A DNA stretch of 64,000 nucleotides from Streptomyces sp. R28 (GCF_041052385.1 NZ_CP163439.1:2469001-2533000), one strand, 5' to 3'. Positions 1 to 8,858 are shown, counted from the first letter of the stretch. Notes: generated by a model not told the origin, from the letters alone. Translations and numbers: made by a program.

Positions 1-194
1 TCACCGAACTCCGCGCTCTCCTGCACCTCGGTGAACTCCTCGGTGGAGGGGAGTTTGTGTGTCTCTTTCGAGGGGGGCGGTGCGTCGGTGGCCACGGAGT
101 CTCCTCGCGTTGCGGGCGCTGTTGCGACAGTGGACGGGGACGGATCGGGGGTGGGGGGCGGATCGGGAGTCGGGGACGGATCAGGTACGGACAT
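1..194 (-). CDS. DUF485 family membrane protein, 5' part only
   Basis: The N-terminus of a minus-strand gene runs off the left edge. Reading down from 194 gives a Pro/Asp/Thr-rich segment (MSVPDPSPTP...) followed by an acidic stretch (STEEFTEVQESAEFGE) of the kind that precedes the two membrane helices of DUF485 proteins. The diagnostic helices lie outside the window, so the family call is inference. The ATG at 194 has GAGGAA about 10 bases upstream on its strand; an ATG at 221 in the same frame lacks a good ribosome site. In Streptomyces DUF485 genes usually precede an ActP-type acetate/solute symporter. The overlapping plus-strand frame at 31-471 is Gly/Ser-rich nonsense and was not called. 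Confidence 0.6.
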   Translation of the reverse strand, partial: MSVPDPSPTPDPPPTPDPSPSTVATAPATRGDSVATDAPPPSKETHKLPSTEEFTEVQESAEFG

Positions 195-483
195 GGACGG
201 CTCTGTTCCTCGCAGTGACATGGATCACTTGAGCCGGGTGGCGATGTTAGGGCTCCGGCGCGTGATCCGACAGGGGGCTCGATGGTGCTCGCGCCTCCTG
301 TTCAACGTCACGGCGCCACGCAAGGACCGGTTCAACTCCCCGGGCGTCTTTCCGAAGTCGCCCCGGGTCAGATTGCTGGCCAGTAGGTTCGGGGATAGCT
401 TCACCTCTGCACCACTCGTCATGTACCTGCCCGAACGCCACCCGCGTCTCGGGCGGTCTCGTTCCGGATGATGTGGAGATCCC

Positions 484-2013
484 ATGGCTCATCTGCGGTC
501 CAGACGCCGACTCGGCCTCGCAGTACCCCTCGTTCTGTCACTGACCGCCTCGCTCGGCTTCCTGCCGACCGGGGCCGCGGCGGCATCACCCGCGGAGCCC
601 ATCGTGCGGGCCGCGGACGCGTCCGCGCTGGCGTATGTCGTCAACACCAGGCCTGACCGCCGCACGATCGAGGCAGTGAAGAAGGCGGTCGCCGCGGCCG
701 ACGGGACGGTGGTGATCGCGTACGAGCGGATCGGCGTGATCGTCGTCCACTCGGCGAACCCCGACTTCGCCAAGGCGATACGCGCGGTGCGCGGGGTCCA
801 GTCGGCGGGTGCGACGCGTACGACGCCCCTGACCGCCGCCGGGGCGACGGACGAGGGCCCCATCCAGCTCATGACGGAGGGACAGGCCGCAAGGACGGCC
901 AGCGCGGCCGGCACGGCGGCCGACAGCGAGCCCCTCGAGGCCGACCAGTGGAACCTGCGCGCGATCGGCGCCGACCGGGCCGCGAAGATCAACCCGGGCA
1001 GCGGCAGGGTGACCGTCGCCGTGATCGACAACGGCGTCGACGACACCCACCCCGACCTCGCGCCGAACTTCTCCGCCGCCCAGTCGGCGAACTGCGCCGG
1101 CGGCAAGGCGGACACCACCGAGGGCGCCTGGCGGCCGTACACGAGCGCCGACGCCCACGGCACACATGTGGCGGGCGAGATAGCCGCACCCCGCAACGGC
1201 ATCGGCATCGCCGGCGTCGCCCCCGGCGTCAAGGTCTCCGGGATCAAGGTGAGCGATCCGGTCAACGGTCTCTACTACCCCGAGAGCGTCGTGTGCGCCT
1301 TCGTGTTCGCCGCCGACCACGGCGTCGAGATCACGAACAACAGCTACTACGTCGACCCATGGTTGTACAACTGCATGGACGACCCCGACCAGCGGGCGAT
1401 CGTCGACGCGGTCAACAGGGCCCAGCTGTACGCCCAGGACAAGGGCACCCTCAACCTCGCGTCGGCCGGCAACTCCAACCACGACCTGGACTCCGACGCG
1501 ATCGTCGACGAGAGCAGCCCCGACGACTCCACCGCGGTCAAGCGCACGGTCGACCCGCACGAGTGCTTCGACGTACCGACGCAGCTGCCGGGCGTCGTCA
1601 CGGTCAGCGCCACGGGCGTACAGAACCTCAAGTCGTACTACTCCTCGTACGGTTACGGCGTCATCGACATCGCGGCGCCGGGCGGCGACCGGCTCTACCA
1701 GATCCCGGACACCCCGTCGAAGAACGGCCGCATCCTGTCCACCGTCCCGGACGGCAAGTACGGCTTCCTGCAGGGCACGTCGATGGCCTCCCCGCACGCC
1801 GCGGGCGTCGCCGCGCTGCTGAAGTCCCGGTACCCGTACGCGACTCCGGCCCAGCTGAAGGCGTTGCTGAAGGTCCAGGCGGACAACCCGGGTTGCCCAA
1901 CGTCCTACGACCAGAACGGCGACGGCACCCAGGACGCGGTGTGCGAGGGCGGCAAGCGGTTCAACGGGTTCTACGGGGTCGGCATCGTCGACGCGCTGGA
2001 CGCGGTTGACTGA
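484..2013 (+). CDS. Secreted S8 family subtilisin-like serine protease
   Basis: A 509-residue extracellular protease. Residues 1-33 form a Sec signal peptide: Arg-rich start, hydrophobic core, Ala-rich end near AAAAS. Residues about 45-110 look like an I9-type propeptide/inhibitor. The catalytic domain shows all subtilase landmarks: Asp182 in AVIDNGVDDTHPD, His225 in DAHGTHVAG, oxyanion Asn330 in ASAGN, and Ser433 in GTSMASPHAAG. Cys pairs (for example near 204, 271, 297, 361, 471 and 487) suggest disulfides. The C-terminus ends just after the catalytic core with no sorting signal, so it is probably released. It stands alone, with a 289-base non-coding region upstream that must hold its promoter. 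Substrate unknown. Confidence 0.93.
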   Translation: MAHLRSRRRLGLAVPLVLSLTASLGFLPTGAAAASPAEPIVRAADASALAYVVNTRPDRRTIEAVKKAVAAADGTVVIAYERIGVIVVHSANPDFAKAIRAVRGVQSAGATRTTPLTAAGATDEGPIQLMTEGQAARTASAAGTAADSEPLEADQWNLRAIGADRAAKINPGSGRVTVAVIDNGVDDTHPDLAPNFSAAQSANCAGGKADTTEGAWRPYTSADAHGTHVAGEIAAPRNGIGIAGVAPGVKVSGIKVSDPVNGLYYPESVVCAFVFAADHGVEITNNSYYVDPWLYNCMDDPDQRAIVDAVNRAQLYAQDKGTLNLASAGNSNHDLDSDAIVDESSPDDSTAVKRTVDPHECFDVPTQLPGVVTVSATGVQNLKSYYSSYGYGVIDIAAPGGDRLYQIPDTPSKNGRILSTVPDGKYGFLQGTSMASPHAAGVAALLKSRYPYATPAQLKALLKVQADNPGCPTSYDQNGDGTQDAVCEGGKRFNGFYGVGIVDALDAVD

Positions 2014-2053
2014 CCGGGCAGGCCGGATGTACGGCGGCGGCACTCCGGTCAAT

Positions 2054-2072
2054 GTGTTGATCGATTCAACAC
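2054..2072. promoter_or_regulatory. Palindrome upstream of CoA-transferase gene
   Basis: GTGTTGA, five bases, TCAACAC: a perfect 7-bp inverted repeat ending 24 bases before the ATG at 2097. A CATAGT hexamer (2085-2090) lies 6 bases before that ATG, so the transcript could be leaderless and the palindrome an operator. No regulator is identified. Confidence 0.4.
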
Positions 2073-2096
2073 CGCTCAACCCTGCATAGTGCAGTC

Positions 2097-3464
2097 ATGA
2101 CTGGAATCGAGTACGCCTGGTCCGCGGTGGGCGGCGACCCCGCCCTCCTCCCACGGGTGTCGACCGTGCTGCGGGAGGGCGCGCTCCCTGCGCGCCTCCC
2201 CGTACGGGAGTTGGCGCGCGCCTGCGTCGGTGCGTGCGCGTTGGCCGCGGCCGAGCTGGGGGCGCGGCGGGCCGGGCTCGCCGAGGTGCCCGAGGTACGG
2301 CTGGACGACGGCGCGATCGCCACGGCGTTCGTGAGCGAGCGGCATCTGCTGGTCGACGGGCGCGCGCCGGTCGCCTTCGCGCCGCTGTCGCGGTTCTGGC
2401 GGACGGCGGACGGTTGGGTGCGCACGCATGCCAACTATCCGCATCACCGGGCCCGGCTGCTGGCCGCGCTGGGGATCACGCAGGAGGACCCGGACACCCT
2501 GGGGGCGGCGCTCGCCGAGCGGTCCTCGCGCGAGGTGGAGGAGTCCGTGTACGCGGCCGGCGGGCTGGCCGTGGCGCTGCGTACGCCCGAGGAGTGGGCG
2601 GTGCACGAGCAGGCGGCCGCGGTGGCCCGACGCCCGCTCGTCGAGCACGAACGGCTGAACACGGCACGCGCGTGTGCGCTCCCGCCGCTCGACGGTGCAC
2701 CCCTGCTGCCCGCCGCCGGAGTGCGCGTACTGGATCTGACGCGGGTCATCGCGGGCCCCGTCGCCACGCGCACGCTCGCGCTGCTCGGCGCGGACGTCCT
2801 GCGCGTGGACCCGCCGCACCTGCCCGAACTGGCTGACCAGCACGCCGACACGGGCGTCGGGAAGCGCTCGGCGACGCTGGACCTGGTGGCCGACCGGCGC
2901 ATCTTCGAGGACCTGCTCGCGGCCGCGGACGTCGTGGTCACCGGGTACCGTCCGGGCGCCCTGGACCGCTTCGGACTGTCGGCTCAGGAACTGGCCGAAC
3001 GACGGCCCGGGCTGATCGTGGCGCAGTTGTCGGCATGGGGGGCGTACGGGCCGTGGGGCGGGCGGCGCGGGTTCGACAGCCTCGTGCAGACCGCCACCGG
3101 GATCGCCGCGATCGAGGGATCGGCCGAGCGGCCCGGCGCGCTGCCCGCGCAGGCCCTCGACCACGGGACGGGGTATCTGCTGGCGGCGGCCGTCCTGCGG
3201 GCGTTGACCGAGCGGGCCGAGCAGGGGTACGGCCGGTGTGTACGGCTGGCACTGGCGCGCACGGCGGCATGGCTGACGAACCAGATCGAGCCGGGCCCGG
3301 CGGGGAACGTGGCGTACGACGGGCCCGATGCCTGGCTCACCGAGAGGGACGGCGCGCTGGGGCGGCTGCGGTACGCCCGGTCGCCGGTGTCGTTCGCGGG
3401 CGGTCCGGACGACTGGAGTCGGCCGCCGGGGGTTTGGGGTGCGGATCCGGCGCGGTGGGTCTGA
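2097..3464 (+). CDS. CaiB/BaiF family (type III) CoA-transferase
   Basis: A 455-residue family III CoA-transferase, which moves CoA between carboxylic acids through a covalent aspartyl-CoA adduct. The recognisable core runs from VRVLDLTRVIAGPVATRTLALLGADVLRV (about 210-240) through the GYRPGALDRFGLS stretch. The probable catalytic Asp355 is in ALDHGTGYLLAAAVLRAL. About 200 N-terminal residues precede the first motif, so the fold order resembles the long actinobacterial members rather than a 400-residue CaiB. Substrate cannot be told from sequence. The gene stands alone, with no clear ribosome site and a -10-like hexamer next to the ATG, which favours a leaderless mRNA. Confidence 0.85.
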   Translation: MTGIEYAWSAVGGDPALLPRVSTVLREGALPARLPVRELARACVGACALAAAELGARRAGLAEVPEVRLDDGAIATAFVSERHLLVDGRAPVAFAPLSRFWRTADGWVRTHANYPHHRARLLAALGITQEDPDTLGAALAERSSREVEESVYAAGGLAVALRTPEEWAVHEQAAAVARRPLVEHERLNTARACALPPLDGAPLLPAAGVRVLDLTRVIAGPVATRTLALLGADVLRVDPPHLPELADQHADTGVGKRSATLDLVADRRIFEDLLAAADVVVTGYRPGALDRFGLSAQELAERRPGLIVAQLSAWGAYGPWGGRRGFDSLVQTATGIAAIEGSAERPGALPAQALDHGTGYLLAAAVLRALTERAEQGYGRCVRLALARTAAWLTNQIEPGPAGNVAYDGPDAWLTERDGALGRLRYARSPVSFAGGPDDWSRPPGVWGADPARWV

Positions 3465-3599
3465 GCGGCCGGGGGCCGGATTCCGCGTGGCTGGTCTGAG
3501 CGCCGGGGCCGCCGGAAACGTACCCAGGGGCGGAATGCCGTACCACCACTTGTTTTCCGGCACTTGCCCGAATCTGGGATGCTTTGTGAAGATCACGAG

Positions 3600-4607
3600 G
3601 TGACGTTGACGAGACCTTCCCATGGCGTGTCCGACGGGAGTGCGCCCGGACCGCGCCCCGGCGTGGGCCGAGCCGTCGCCGTTCTCGTCCTGGTGGCGCT
3701 GGCGGCGTCGATCCCGCTGCTCGGCCCGTCGGCCGCGCTGGACGGTACCGGGGAGGCCGCCGCGCCCGGCGCCGGTGGGATCGCGCTGCTGCGTGCGGTG
3801 CTGTTCGCGGCGCTGTGCGTCCCGGTGGGCGAGCTGCTCGTGAACCGGCTGGCCCGGCATGTGCCCGGCGCTCCCCCGCACCCGCCCCGCAGTTGGGCGC
3901 CGTACGCGGCCGGCGCCGGTTTCGTCGCCGCCCTCGGTCTCGCCTCGGTGGTGTCCACGGGCAACCTCGTGCCGCACAGCCCTTCCGACCTCGACGTCGG
4001 CGGCCTCTACACGTCGCGCGACGGCAAGCTCGCGCTGCTGGAGGTCAACGCCTTCGCCGCGGCCGGGCTGTGCGCCCTCTCACGCCGGCCCGCCACCCAG
4101 GTCTGGCCACTGGCCGCGGTCGTGGTCGCCGAGGCGCTGCGTGCCCACCCCACGACCGAGCACAGCCCGCTGCTCGGCTCCGGTCTGACGCTGGTGCACC
4201 TGGCCTGCGCGGCGCTCTGGGCCGGCGGACTGCTGCACGCGCTGCGGGCCCTGCGCGGATGGGGCGGCGCTCAGGCGGGCGCGGCCCTGCTGGGGCTCTA
4301 CGCGCGCGTGGCGGCCGTACTGCTCGCCGCCATCACGGCGACGGGGCTGTGGAGCTCGCTGCGCCGGATGCCGTCGGACACCGTCCTGGACCAGCTGACC
4401 GAGACGGCCTACGGGCGTGCCCTGCTGGCCAAGGTGATCCTGGTGGCGGCCGTGGCCGCGCTCGCCCTGTGGGCACGGATCAGGCTGCGCCGGGCGGCCG
4501 ACCCGCTGACGGCCTGCGCTCCCGCGCGGGCGGAGGTCGTCGCCCTGGGTGTGGTGGTGGCCCTGTCGGGACTGCTGACGGCGCTGCCGGTGCCGATCCG
4601 CTGGTGA
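3600..4607 (+). CDS. CopD-like multi-pass membrane protein
   Basis: About 335 residues with roughly eight hydrophobic helices. The C-terminal half fits the CopD copper-resistance fold: LTLVHLACAALWAGGLLHAL, an RVAAVLLAAITATGL helix, then YGRALLAKVILVAA. The conserved His in the HLACAALW helix and the Tyr-Gly-x-x-Leu loop are CopD hallmarks. CopD proteins are thought to carry copper across the membrane or insert it into proteins; no CopC or YcnI gene is adjacent. I chose the GTG at 3600 (GAAGA upstream); an ATG at 3564 in the same frame adds 12 atypical residues. Confidence 0.75.
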   Translation: MTLTRPSHGVSDGSAPGPRPGVGRAVAVLVLVALAASIPLLGPSAALDGTGEAAAPGAGGIALLRAVLFAALCVPVGELLVNRLARHVPGAPPHPPRSWAPYAAGAGFVAALGLASVVSTGNLVPHSPSDLDVGGLYTSRDGKLALLEVNAFAAAGLCALSRRPATQVWPLAAVVVAEALRAHPTTEHSPLLGSGLTLVHLACAALWAGGLLHALRALRGWGGAQAGAALLGLYARVAAVLLAAITATGLWSSLRRMPSDTVLDQLTETAYGRALLAKVILVAAVAALALWARIRLRRAADPLTACAPARAEVVALGVVVALSGLLTALPVPIRW

Positions 4608-4608
4608 C

Positions 4609-5652
4609 TCAGTTGGTGACCTGCACCTTGAGCGCCGTGCGCTCGTCCATCGCCTTGTAGCCGGCGGGGACGTCCTCCAGCCCGACCGTCAGGTCGAAGA
4701 CGGGCGACGGGTCGATCGTGCCGTCCAGGACGTCGGGCAGCAGGTGCGGGATGTAGGCGCGGACCGGCGCGACGCCGCCGCGGAGCGCGATATTGCGGTC
4801 GAACAGGACGCCGAGGTCGAGCCCGGTGCCGCTGCCGTGCGGCACACCGACGAAGCCGATGGCACCGCCGTCCCGGGTGATGTCGACCGCCGTACGCATG
4901 GACTGTTCGGTACCGACGGCCTCGACGACGGCGTGCGCGCCCTGACCGCGGGTCAGTTCGCGTACCGCCTCCATGGCCGCGTCCCCGCGCTCGGCGACGA
5001 CCTCGGTGGCGCCGAAGCGGCGCGCGATGTCCGTACGGGCCTGGTGCCGGCCCAGCGCGATGATCCGCTCGGCACCGAGCCGCTTGGCGGCGAGCACCGC
5101 GCACAGTCCTACGGCGCCGTCACCCACCACGGCGACCGTGGCGCCTGGGCGGGCTCCGGCGCCGAGAGCGGCGTGGTGGCCGGTGCCCATGACGTCGGAC
5201 AGGGTCAGCAGGGCGGAGAGCAGGTGGTCGTCGGAGGCCGCGTCCTTGGGGAGCCGGACGAGGGTGCCGTCGGCGTAGGGGACGCGCACGGCCTCGCCCT
5301 GGCCGCCGTCGGAGCCGACGGTGCCCCAGAAGCCGCCGTGCTCGCAGGAGGTGTTGAGGCCCTCGCGGCAGTAGTCGCAGACGCCGTCGGACCACATGAA
5401 GGGCGCGACGACGAGGTCGCCCCGCTGGACGCCGCTCACCTCGGAGCCGGTCTCCTCGACGACTCCGAGGAACTCGTGGCCGATGCGCTGGCCGGGCTGC
5501 CGTGCCGACTCCCCCCGGTACGCCCACAGGTCGCTGCCGCAGATGCAGGCACGCAGCACCCGCACCACGGCGTCGGTGGGCTGGCGCACCACGGGATCGG
5601 GCACGTCCTCCACGCGCATGTCGAAGGGGGCGTGGATGGTGGTGGCGCGCAT
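4609..5652 (-). CDS. Zinc-dependent alcohol dehydrogenase (MDR family)
   Basis: A 347-residue medium-chain dehydrogenase. Catalytic-zinc ligands are visible as Cys38 in CICGSD and His59-Glu60 in RIGHEF. Cys92, Cys95 and Cys103 mark the structural-zinc lobe, which seems to have three rather than four Cys. The Rossmann motif is VVGDGAVGLCAVLAAKRLG, followed by ALGRHQ where an NADP-preferring enzyme often has a basic residue. The protein resembles the threonine/alcohol dehydrogenase-like group common in actinobacteria. It ends one base from the convergent CopD-like gene, with no hairpin seen between. Substrate unknown. Confidence 0.9.
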   Translation of the reverse strand: MRATTIHAPFDMRVEDVPDPVVRQPTDAVVRVLRACICGSDLWAYRGESARQPGQRIGHEFLGVVEETGSEVSGVQRGDLVVAPFMWSDGVCDYCREGLNTSCEHGGFWGTVGSDGGQGEAVRVPYADGTLVRLPKDAASDDHLLSALLTLSDVMGTGHHAALGAGARPGATVAVVGDGAVGLCAVLAAKRLGAERIIALGRHQARTDIARRFGATEVVAERGDAAMEAVRELTRGQGAHAVVEAVGTEQSMRTAVDITRDGGAIGFVGVPHGSGTGLDLGVLFDRNIALRGGVAPVRAYIPHLLPDVLDGTIDPSPVFDLTVGLEDVPAGYKAMDERTALKVQVTN

Positions 5653-5766
5653 GACGAGGGTCCTTCTCGTGTCCGGGGTACCTGCGCTCGGGGGGTGGTC
5701 GAGCTCACCTCACCGTACGTCGCCGTCGGCGCCCGGCGCGCTTCGAGGGCCCGGAGCCGGTCGGCG

Positions 5767-6477
5767 CTACACCCCCGACGCCCCCAGCAGCGCCCCGGCC
5801 GCGTAGGTGACCCCCATGGCCAGCGCGCCGCCCGCCACGGTGCGCAGTACCGCGCGGGGCGGGGCGGCGGCGCCCAGGCGGGCGCTACTCCAGCCGGTCA
5901 GGGCGAGGGCGGCCAGTACCGAGGCGACGGTGACCGCCAGGCGCAGGTCCGCCGGTGGCAGCACCATCGCGAGCAGCGGCAGCAGCGCCCCGGCCGTGAA
6001 CGCCAGGAAGCTCGCCCACGCCGCGTGCCACGGGTTGGTCAGCGCGTCCGGGTCGATACCGAGCTCCACGCGCGCGTGTGCCTTCAGTGCGTCCCGTTCC
6101 GTCAGTTGGACGGCCGCCTCCATGGCCACGTCCCGGGAGAGCCCGCGCCGCCGGAGCAGTTCCGCCAGCTCCTCCAGCTCCGCCTCCGGCTGCTCCCGCA
6201 ACTCCCGCTTCTCCAGGGCCAACGCGGCCTTCTCCGAGTCGCGCTGGGTCGACACCGAGACGTACTCCCCCGCCGCCATCGACATCGACCCGGCGAGCAG
6301 TCCGGCCAGCCCGGCCGTGAGCAGGGCGGAGCGGTCGTCGGTCGCTCCGGCCACGCCGACGACGAGTCCCGCGGTCGACACGATGCCGTCGTTCGCGCCG
6401 AGGACGGCCGCCCGCAGCCAGTTCAGCCGCTCGCCCAGCGCGCCGCCGTGGGCCTCGTCATGCATGGGTTCGGTCAC
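5767..6477 (-). CDS. VIT1/CCC1 family iron/manganese transporter
   Basis: A 236-residue membrane protein. The first helices carry the family signature: LRAAVLGANDGIVSTAGLVVGVAGA (about residues 22-46), then LLAGSMSMAAGEYVSVSTQRDSE. A charged Glu-rich cytosolic segment (EKAALALEKRELREQPEAEL, about 85-105) matches the metal-binding helical domain. Three further helices close the protein. Plant and yeast relatives move Fe2+ or Mn2+ into the vacuole; bacterial members are thought to export metal from the cytoplasm. No metal-regulator site was recognised upstream. Confidence 0.9.
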   Translation of the reverse strand: MTEPMHDEAHGGALGERLNWLRAAVLGANDGIVSTAGLVVGVAGATDDRSALLTAGLAGLLAGSMSMAAGEYVSVSTQRDSEKAALALEKRELREQPEAELEELAELLRRRGLSRDVAMEAAVQLTERDALKAHARVELGIDPDALTNPWHAAWASFLAFTAGALLPLLAMVLPPADLRLAVTVASVLAALALTGWSSARLGAAAPPRAVLRTVAGGALAMGVTYAAGALLGASGV

Positions 6478-6696
6478 ATGCGGAGGATTGCACCACGGCG
6501 GTCATCAGGGACGTACCGACGCTCCCGGTCAGGTGAGGCTCCCCATCAGGCACCGGGCTCACCGGGGGGGGAGGACGGCAACACCGGGTACGGGCCGACC
6601 GGTTGGCGTGCTGACGTTCGCGGCGCTCGAACGGACGGGCGGAGCACGGCACCTGACGGCCAGGAGTGTCAGTCCCGGCCCGTATCCTCAGTGACC

Positions 6697-7707
6697 ATGC
6701 TCGAAGACCTCACGACCGCGGCGCCCTCCCCCACAGCGTGGCCGGCCGCGTATCCCCAGGGATACGCGGTCGTTGACGTGGAGACCACGGGCCTGGCCCG
6801 GGACGACCGGATAATCTCCGCGGCCGTCTACCGCCTGGACGCGCGCGGCGAGGTCGAGGACCACTGGTACACGCTGGTCAACCCGGAGCGGGACCCGGGC
6901 CCGGTCTGGATCCACGGTCTGACGAGCGAGATGCTCGATACGGCGCCTCTTTTCCAGGACATCGCCGAGGAGTTCTCGACCCGGCTCGACGGCCGGGTGC
7001 TCGTCGCGCACAACGCCGTCTTCGACTGGCAGATGATCGCGCGGGAGTACGCGCGCGCGGAGCGCGAGGCCCCGGTCCGGCAGCGGCTGTGCACCATCGC
7101 GCTGTCCAAGGAGCTGGCCCTGCCGCTGCCCAACCACAAGCTGGAGTCGCTCGCCGCGCACTTCGGCGTCGTACAGCAGCGCGCGCACCACGCGCTGGAC
7201 GACGCGCGTGTGCTGGCGGAGGCGTTCCGGCCGAGCCTGCGGGCCGCGGCTGCGGGCAGCGTGCGGCTGCCGCTGCAGGAGTGCCGGCCGCTGGTCGAGT
7301 GGCGGGACACCGCCACGCCCCGGATCGGACAGCAGGCGGGCGGCTCCAGCAGCTACGGCGGTTCCAGCAGCTATCGGCCGACCAGTTGGCGGCCGTCCCG
7401 CAAGAGGCCTGCCTGCCCCTACCCCAACCCGGGGCGCTACGAAGAGGGCAAACGACTCAAACAAGGCATGCGGGTCGCCTTCTCCGGTGACACGTCGATC
7501 GAGCGCGACCTTTTGGAGGACCGCGCGATCGAGGCCGGGCTGCATGTGTCGACGAGCCTGTCGCGGCTGACCAGCCTGCTCGTCACCAACGACCCGGACG
7601 CGAGCACGTCGAAGGTGGTCAAGGCCCGCCAGTACGGGACGCCGGTGATCGACGAGGCGGCGTTCGGGCAACTCCTGCGGGACGTGGAACCGGCGTCGGA
7701 GCAGTGA
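6697..7707 (+). CDS. DEDDh 3'-5' exonuclease with C-terminal BRCT domain
   Basis: A 336-residue protein. The exonuclease domain is like DnaQ/DNA polymerase III epsilon: Asp27 and Glu29 in VVDVETTGL, an HNAVFDWQMI motif, and HHALDDARVL supplying the last His-Asp. A Gly/Ser/Arg-rich linker (about 215-245) leads to a BRCT-like domain at about 250-333 (MRVAFSGDTS ... LVTNDP ... KVVKARQYGTPVIDE). The combination suggests a DNA-repair or proofreading nuclease that reads single-strand ends. The ATG at 6697 is chosen because the family begins just before the first strand; a much longer upstream extension in the same frame is not coding-like. A TATCCT hexamer lies 8 bases before the ATG. Confidence 0.9.
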   Translation: MLEDLTTAAPSPTAWPAAYPQGYAVVDVETTGLARDDRIISAAVYRLDARGEVEDHWYTLVNPERDPGPVWIHGLTSEMLDTAPLFQDIAEEFSTRLDGRVLVAHNAVFDWQMIAREYARAEREAPVRQRLCTIALSKELALPLPNHKLESLAAHFGVVQQRAHHALDDARVLAEAFRPSLRAAAAGSVRLPLQECRPLVEWRDTATPRIGQQAGGSSSYGGSSSYRPTSWRPSRKRPACPYPNPGRYEEGKRLKQGMRVAFSGDTSIERDLLEDRAIEAGLHVSTSLSRLTSLLVTNDPDASTSKVVKARQYGTPVIDEAAFGQLLRDVEPASEQ

Positions 7708-7786
7708 CCGTACGGACGGGTGATTGCCGCGCGACTCGCCCGGAGCCCTCTCGCCCGGGCCGCGGTGACGGCTCACCCTGTGGCGC

Positions 7787-8020
7787 ATGGCGACATGTGA
7801 AGTATGCGGAAACGACTACGGCATGACCTTCGAGGTGCACGCGCAGGGCGCGGTGCACGTCTTCGACTGCTTCTCCTGTGCGATCCACCGCATGGCCCCG
7901 GTCTGCGAGCACTGCCGCGTCCAGATCATCGGGCAGGGCGTCGAGGTCGAGGGCCAGTGGTACTGCGGTGCCCACTGCGCCCGCGAGGAGGGAAAGGTGG
8001 GGATCGTCGACAAGGTGTGA
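7787..8020 (+). CDS. Small double zinc-ribbon protein
   Basis: A 77-residue cytosolic protein with four metal-binding half-sites: C4-x2-C7, C28-x2-C31, C40-x2-C43 and C60-x3-C64, with His34 and His63 nearby. The spacing fits two stacked zinc ribbons, or a LIM-like arrangement, with little else in the chain. It is conserved-looking but has no assigned function that I recognise. It sits between the exonuclease and SURF1 genes, separated from SURF1 by a strong hairpin, so it is probably its own transcript or has attenuated read-through. Confidence 0.75.
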   Translation: MATCEVCGNDYGMTFEVHAQGAVHVFDCFSCAIHRMAPVCEHCRVQIIGQGVEVEGQWYCGAHCAREEGKVGIVDKV

Positions 8021-8040
8021 CCCGGTACCCGCCTCAAAGC

Positions 8041-8071
8041 ACCCCACGACCGAGTTGTACGGTCGTGGGGT
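8041..8071 (+). terminator. Perfect 12-bp hairpin overlapping the SURF1 start codon
   Basis: ACCCCACGACCG (8041-8052), a 7-base loop, and its exact complement (8060-8071). There is no T-tract. The right arm includes the first two bases of the SURF1 GTG at 8070 and all sequence that could act as its ribosome site. It may terminate the zinc-ribbon gene, hide the SURF1 start, or both. Confidence 0.6.
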
Positions 8072-8858
8072 GTACCGCTTCCTGTTGTCCCGGCAGTGGG
8101 TGATCCTCACGCTGGTCGCCCTCGTCCTCATCCCCACGATGATCAGGCTGGGCATCTGGCAGATGCACCGTTACGAGGAGCGCGCCGCCCGCAACCAGCT
8201 GGTCGCCGACGCACTGGGCGCTAAGCCGGCGCCCGTGGAGAAGCTGACCTCCCCGGGGCACACGGTCACCACCAAGGAGCGGTACCGCACGGTGACCGCC
8301 GTGGGCCGCTTCGACACCGACCGGGAAGTAGTCGTCAGGCGGCGTGTCAACGCCGACGAAGAGGTCGGCTTCCATGTGCTCACCCCCTTGGTCCTCACGG
8401 ACGGCAAGGTGCTGATGGTCAACCGCGGCTGGATCCCCGCGGACGGGCCCAGCCAGACCGCGTTCCCCAAGATCCCCGCGCCGCCGAGCGGGCGTGTCAC
8501 CGTCACCGGGCGGCTGATGCCCGACGAGACGACCGAGGCGAGCGGCATCAAGGACCTCAAGGGGCTTCCCGACCGGCAGGTCATGCTGATCAGCAGCGAG
8601 CAGGAGGCGCGGCGCCTCGATGCGCGGGTGCTCGGCGGGTACGTGGTGCAGACGACGCCCGAGCCGAAGGGTGACACGCCGGAGCTGATCGGGAAGCCGG
8701 GCGAGGAGAACGCCGCGCTGAACTATGCGTACGCCCTTCAGTGGTGGCTGTTCGCCGCCGGGGTTCCCATCGGCTGGGTGATCCTGGCCCGCCGTGAAGC
8801 CCGTGACCGGGCGGCGGGTCAGGAGAAGGCGGCGGAGGCGGAGCCGGTGGGCGTGTAG
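8070..8858 (+). CDS. SURF1 family cytochrome oxidase assembly protein
   Basis: A 262-residue inner-membrane protein with the SURF1 layout. An N-terminal helix (WVILTLVALVLIPTMIRLGIWQMHRYEER, residues about 10-38) is followed by a periplasmic domain of about 190 residues. It contains the conserved RGWIPADG and a terminal helix (YALQWWLFAAGVPIGWVIL). SURF1 helps deliver haem a to subunit I of aa3 oxidases. The GTG at 8070 is preferred because it gives the usual short cytosolic start; a TTG at 8055 is in frame. The start lies inside a perfect hairpin, so translation may need that hairpin opened. Confidence 0.9.
   Translation: MYRFLLSRQWVILTLVALVLIPTMIRLGIWQMHRYEERAARNQLVADALGAKPAPVEKLTSPGHTVTTKERYRTVTAVGRFDTDREVVVRRRVNADEEVGFHVLTPLVLTDGKVLMVNRGWIPADGPSQTAFPKIPAPPSGRVTVTGRLMPDETTEASGIKDLKGLPDRQVMLISSEQEARRLDARVLGGYVVQTTPEPKGDTPELIGKPGEENAALNYAYALQWWLFAAGVPIGWVILARREARDRAAGQEKAAEAEPVGV

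Noticed and set aside
31-471. Plus-strand 146-codon frame at the left edge
   Set aside because: Gly/Ser-rich low complexity, opposite to a minus-strand frame that fits a DUF485 N-terminus and has a ribosome site.
4744-6696. Very long plus-strand extension in front of the exonuclease gene
   Set aside because: It lies antisense to the dehydrogenase and VIT1 genes and has a shadow-frame composition (Gly/Ala/Arg/His). The exonuclease family starts at 6697.
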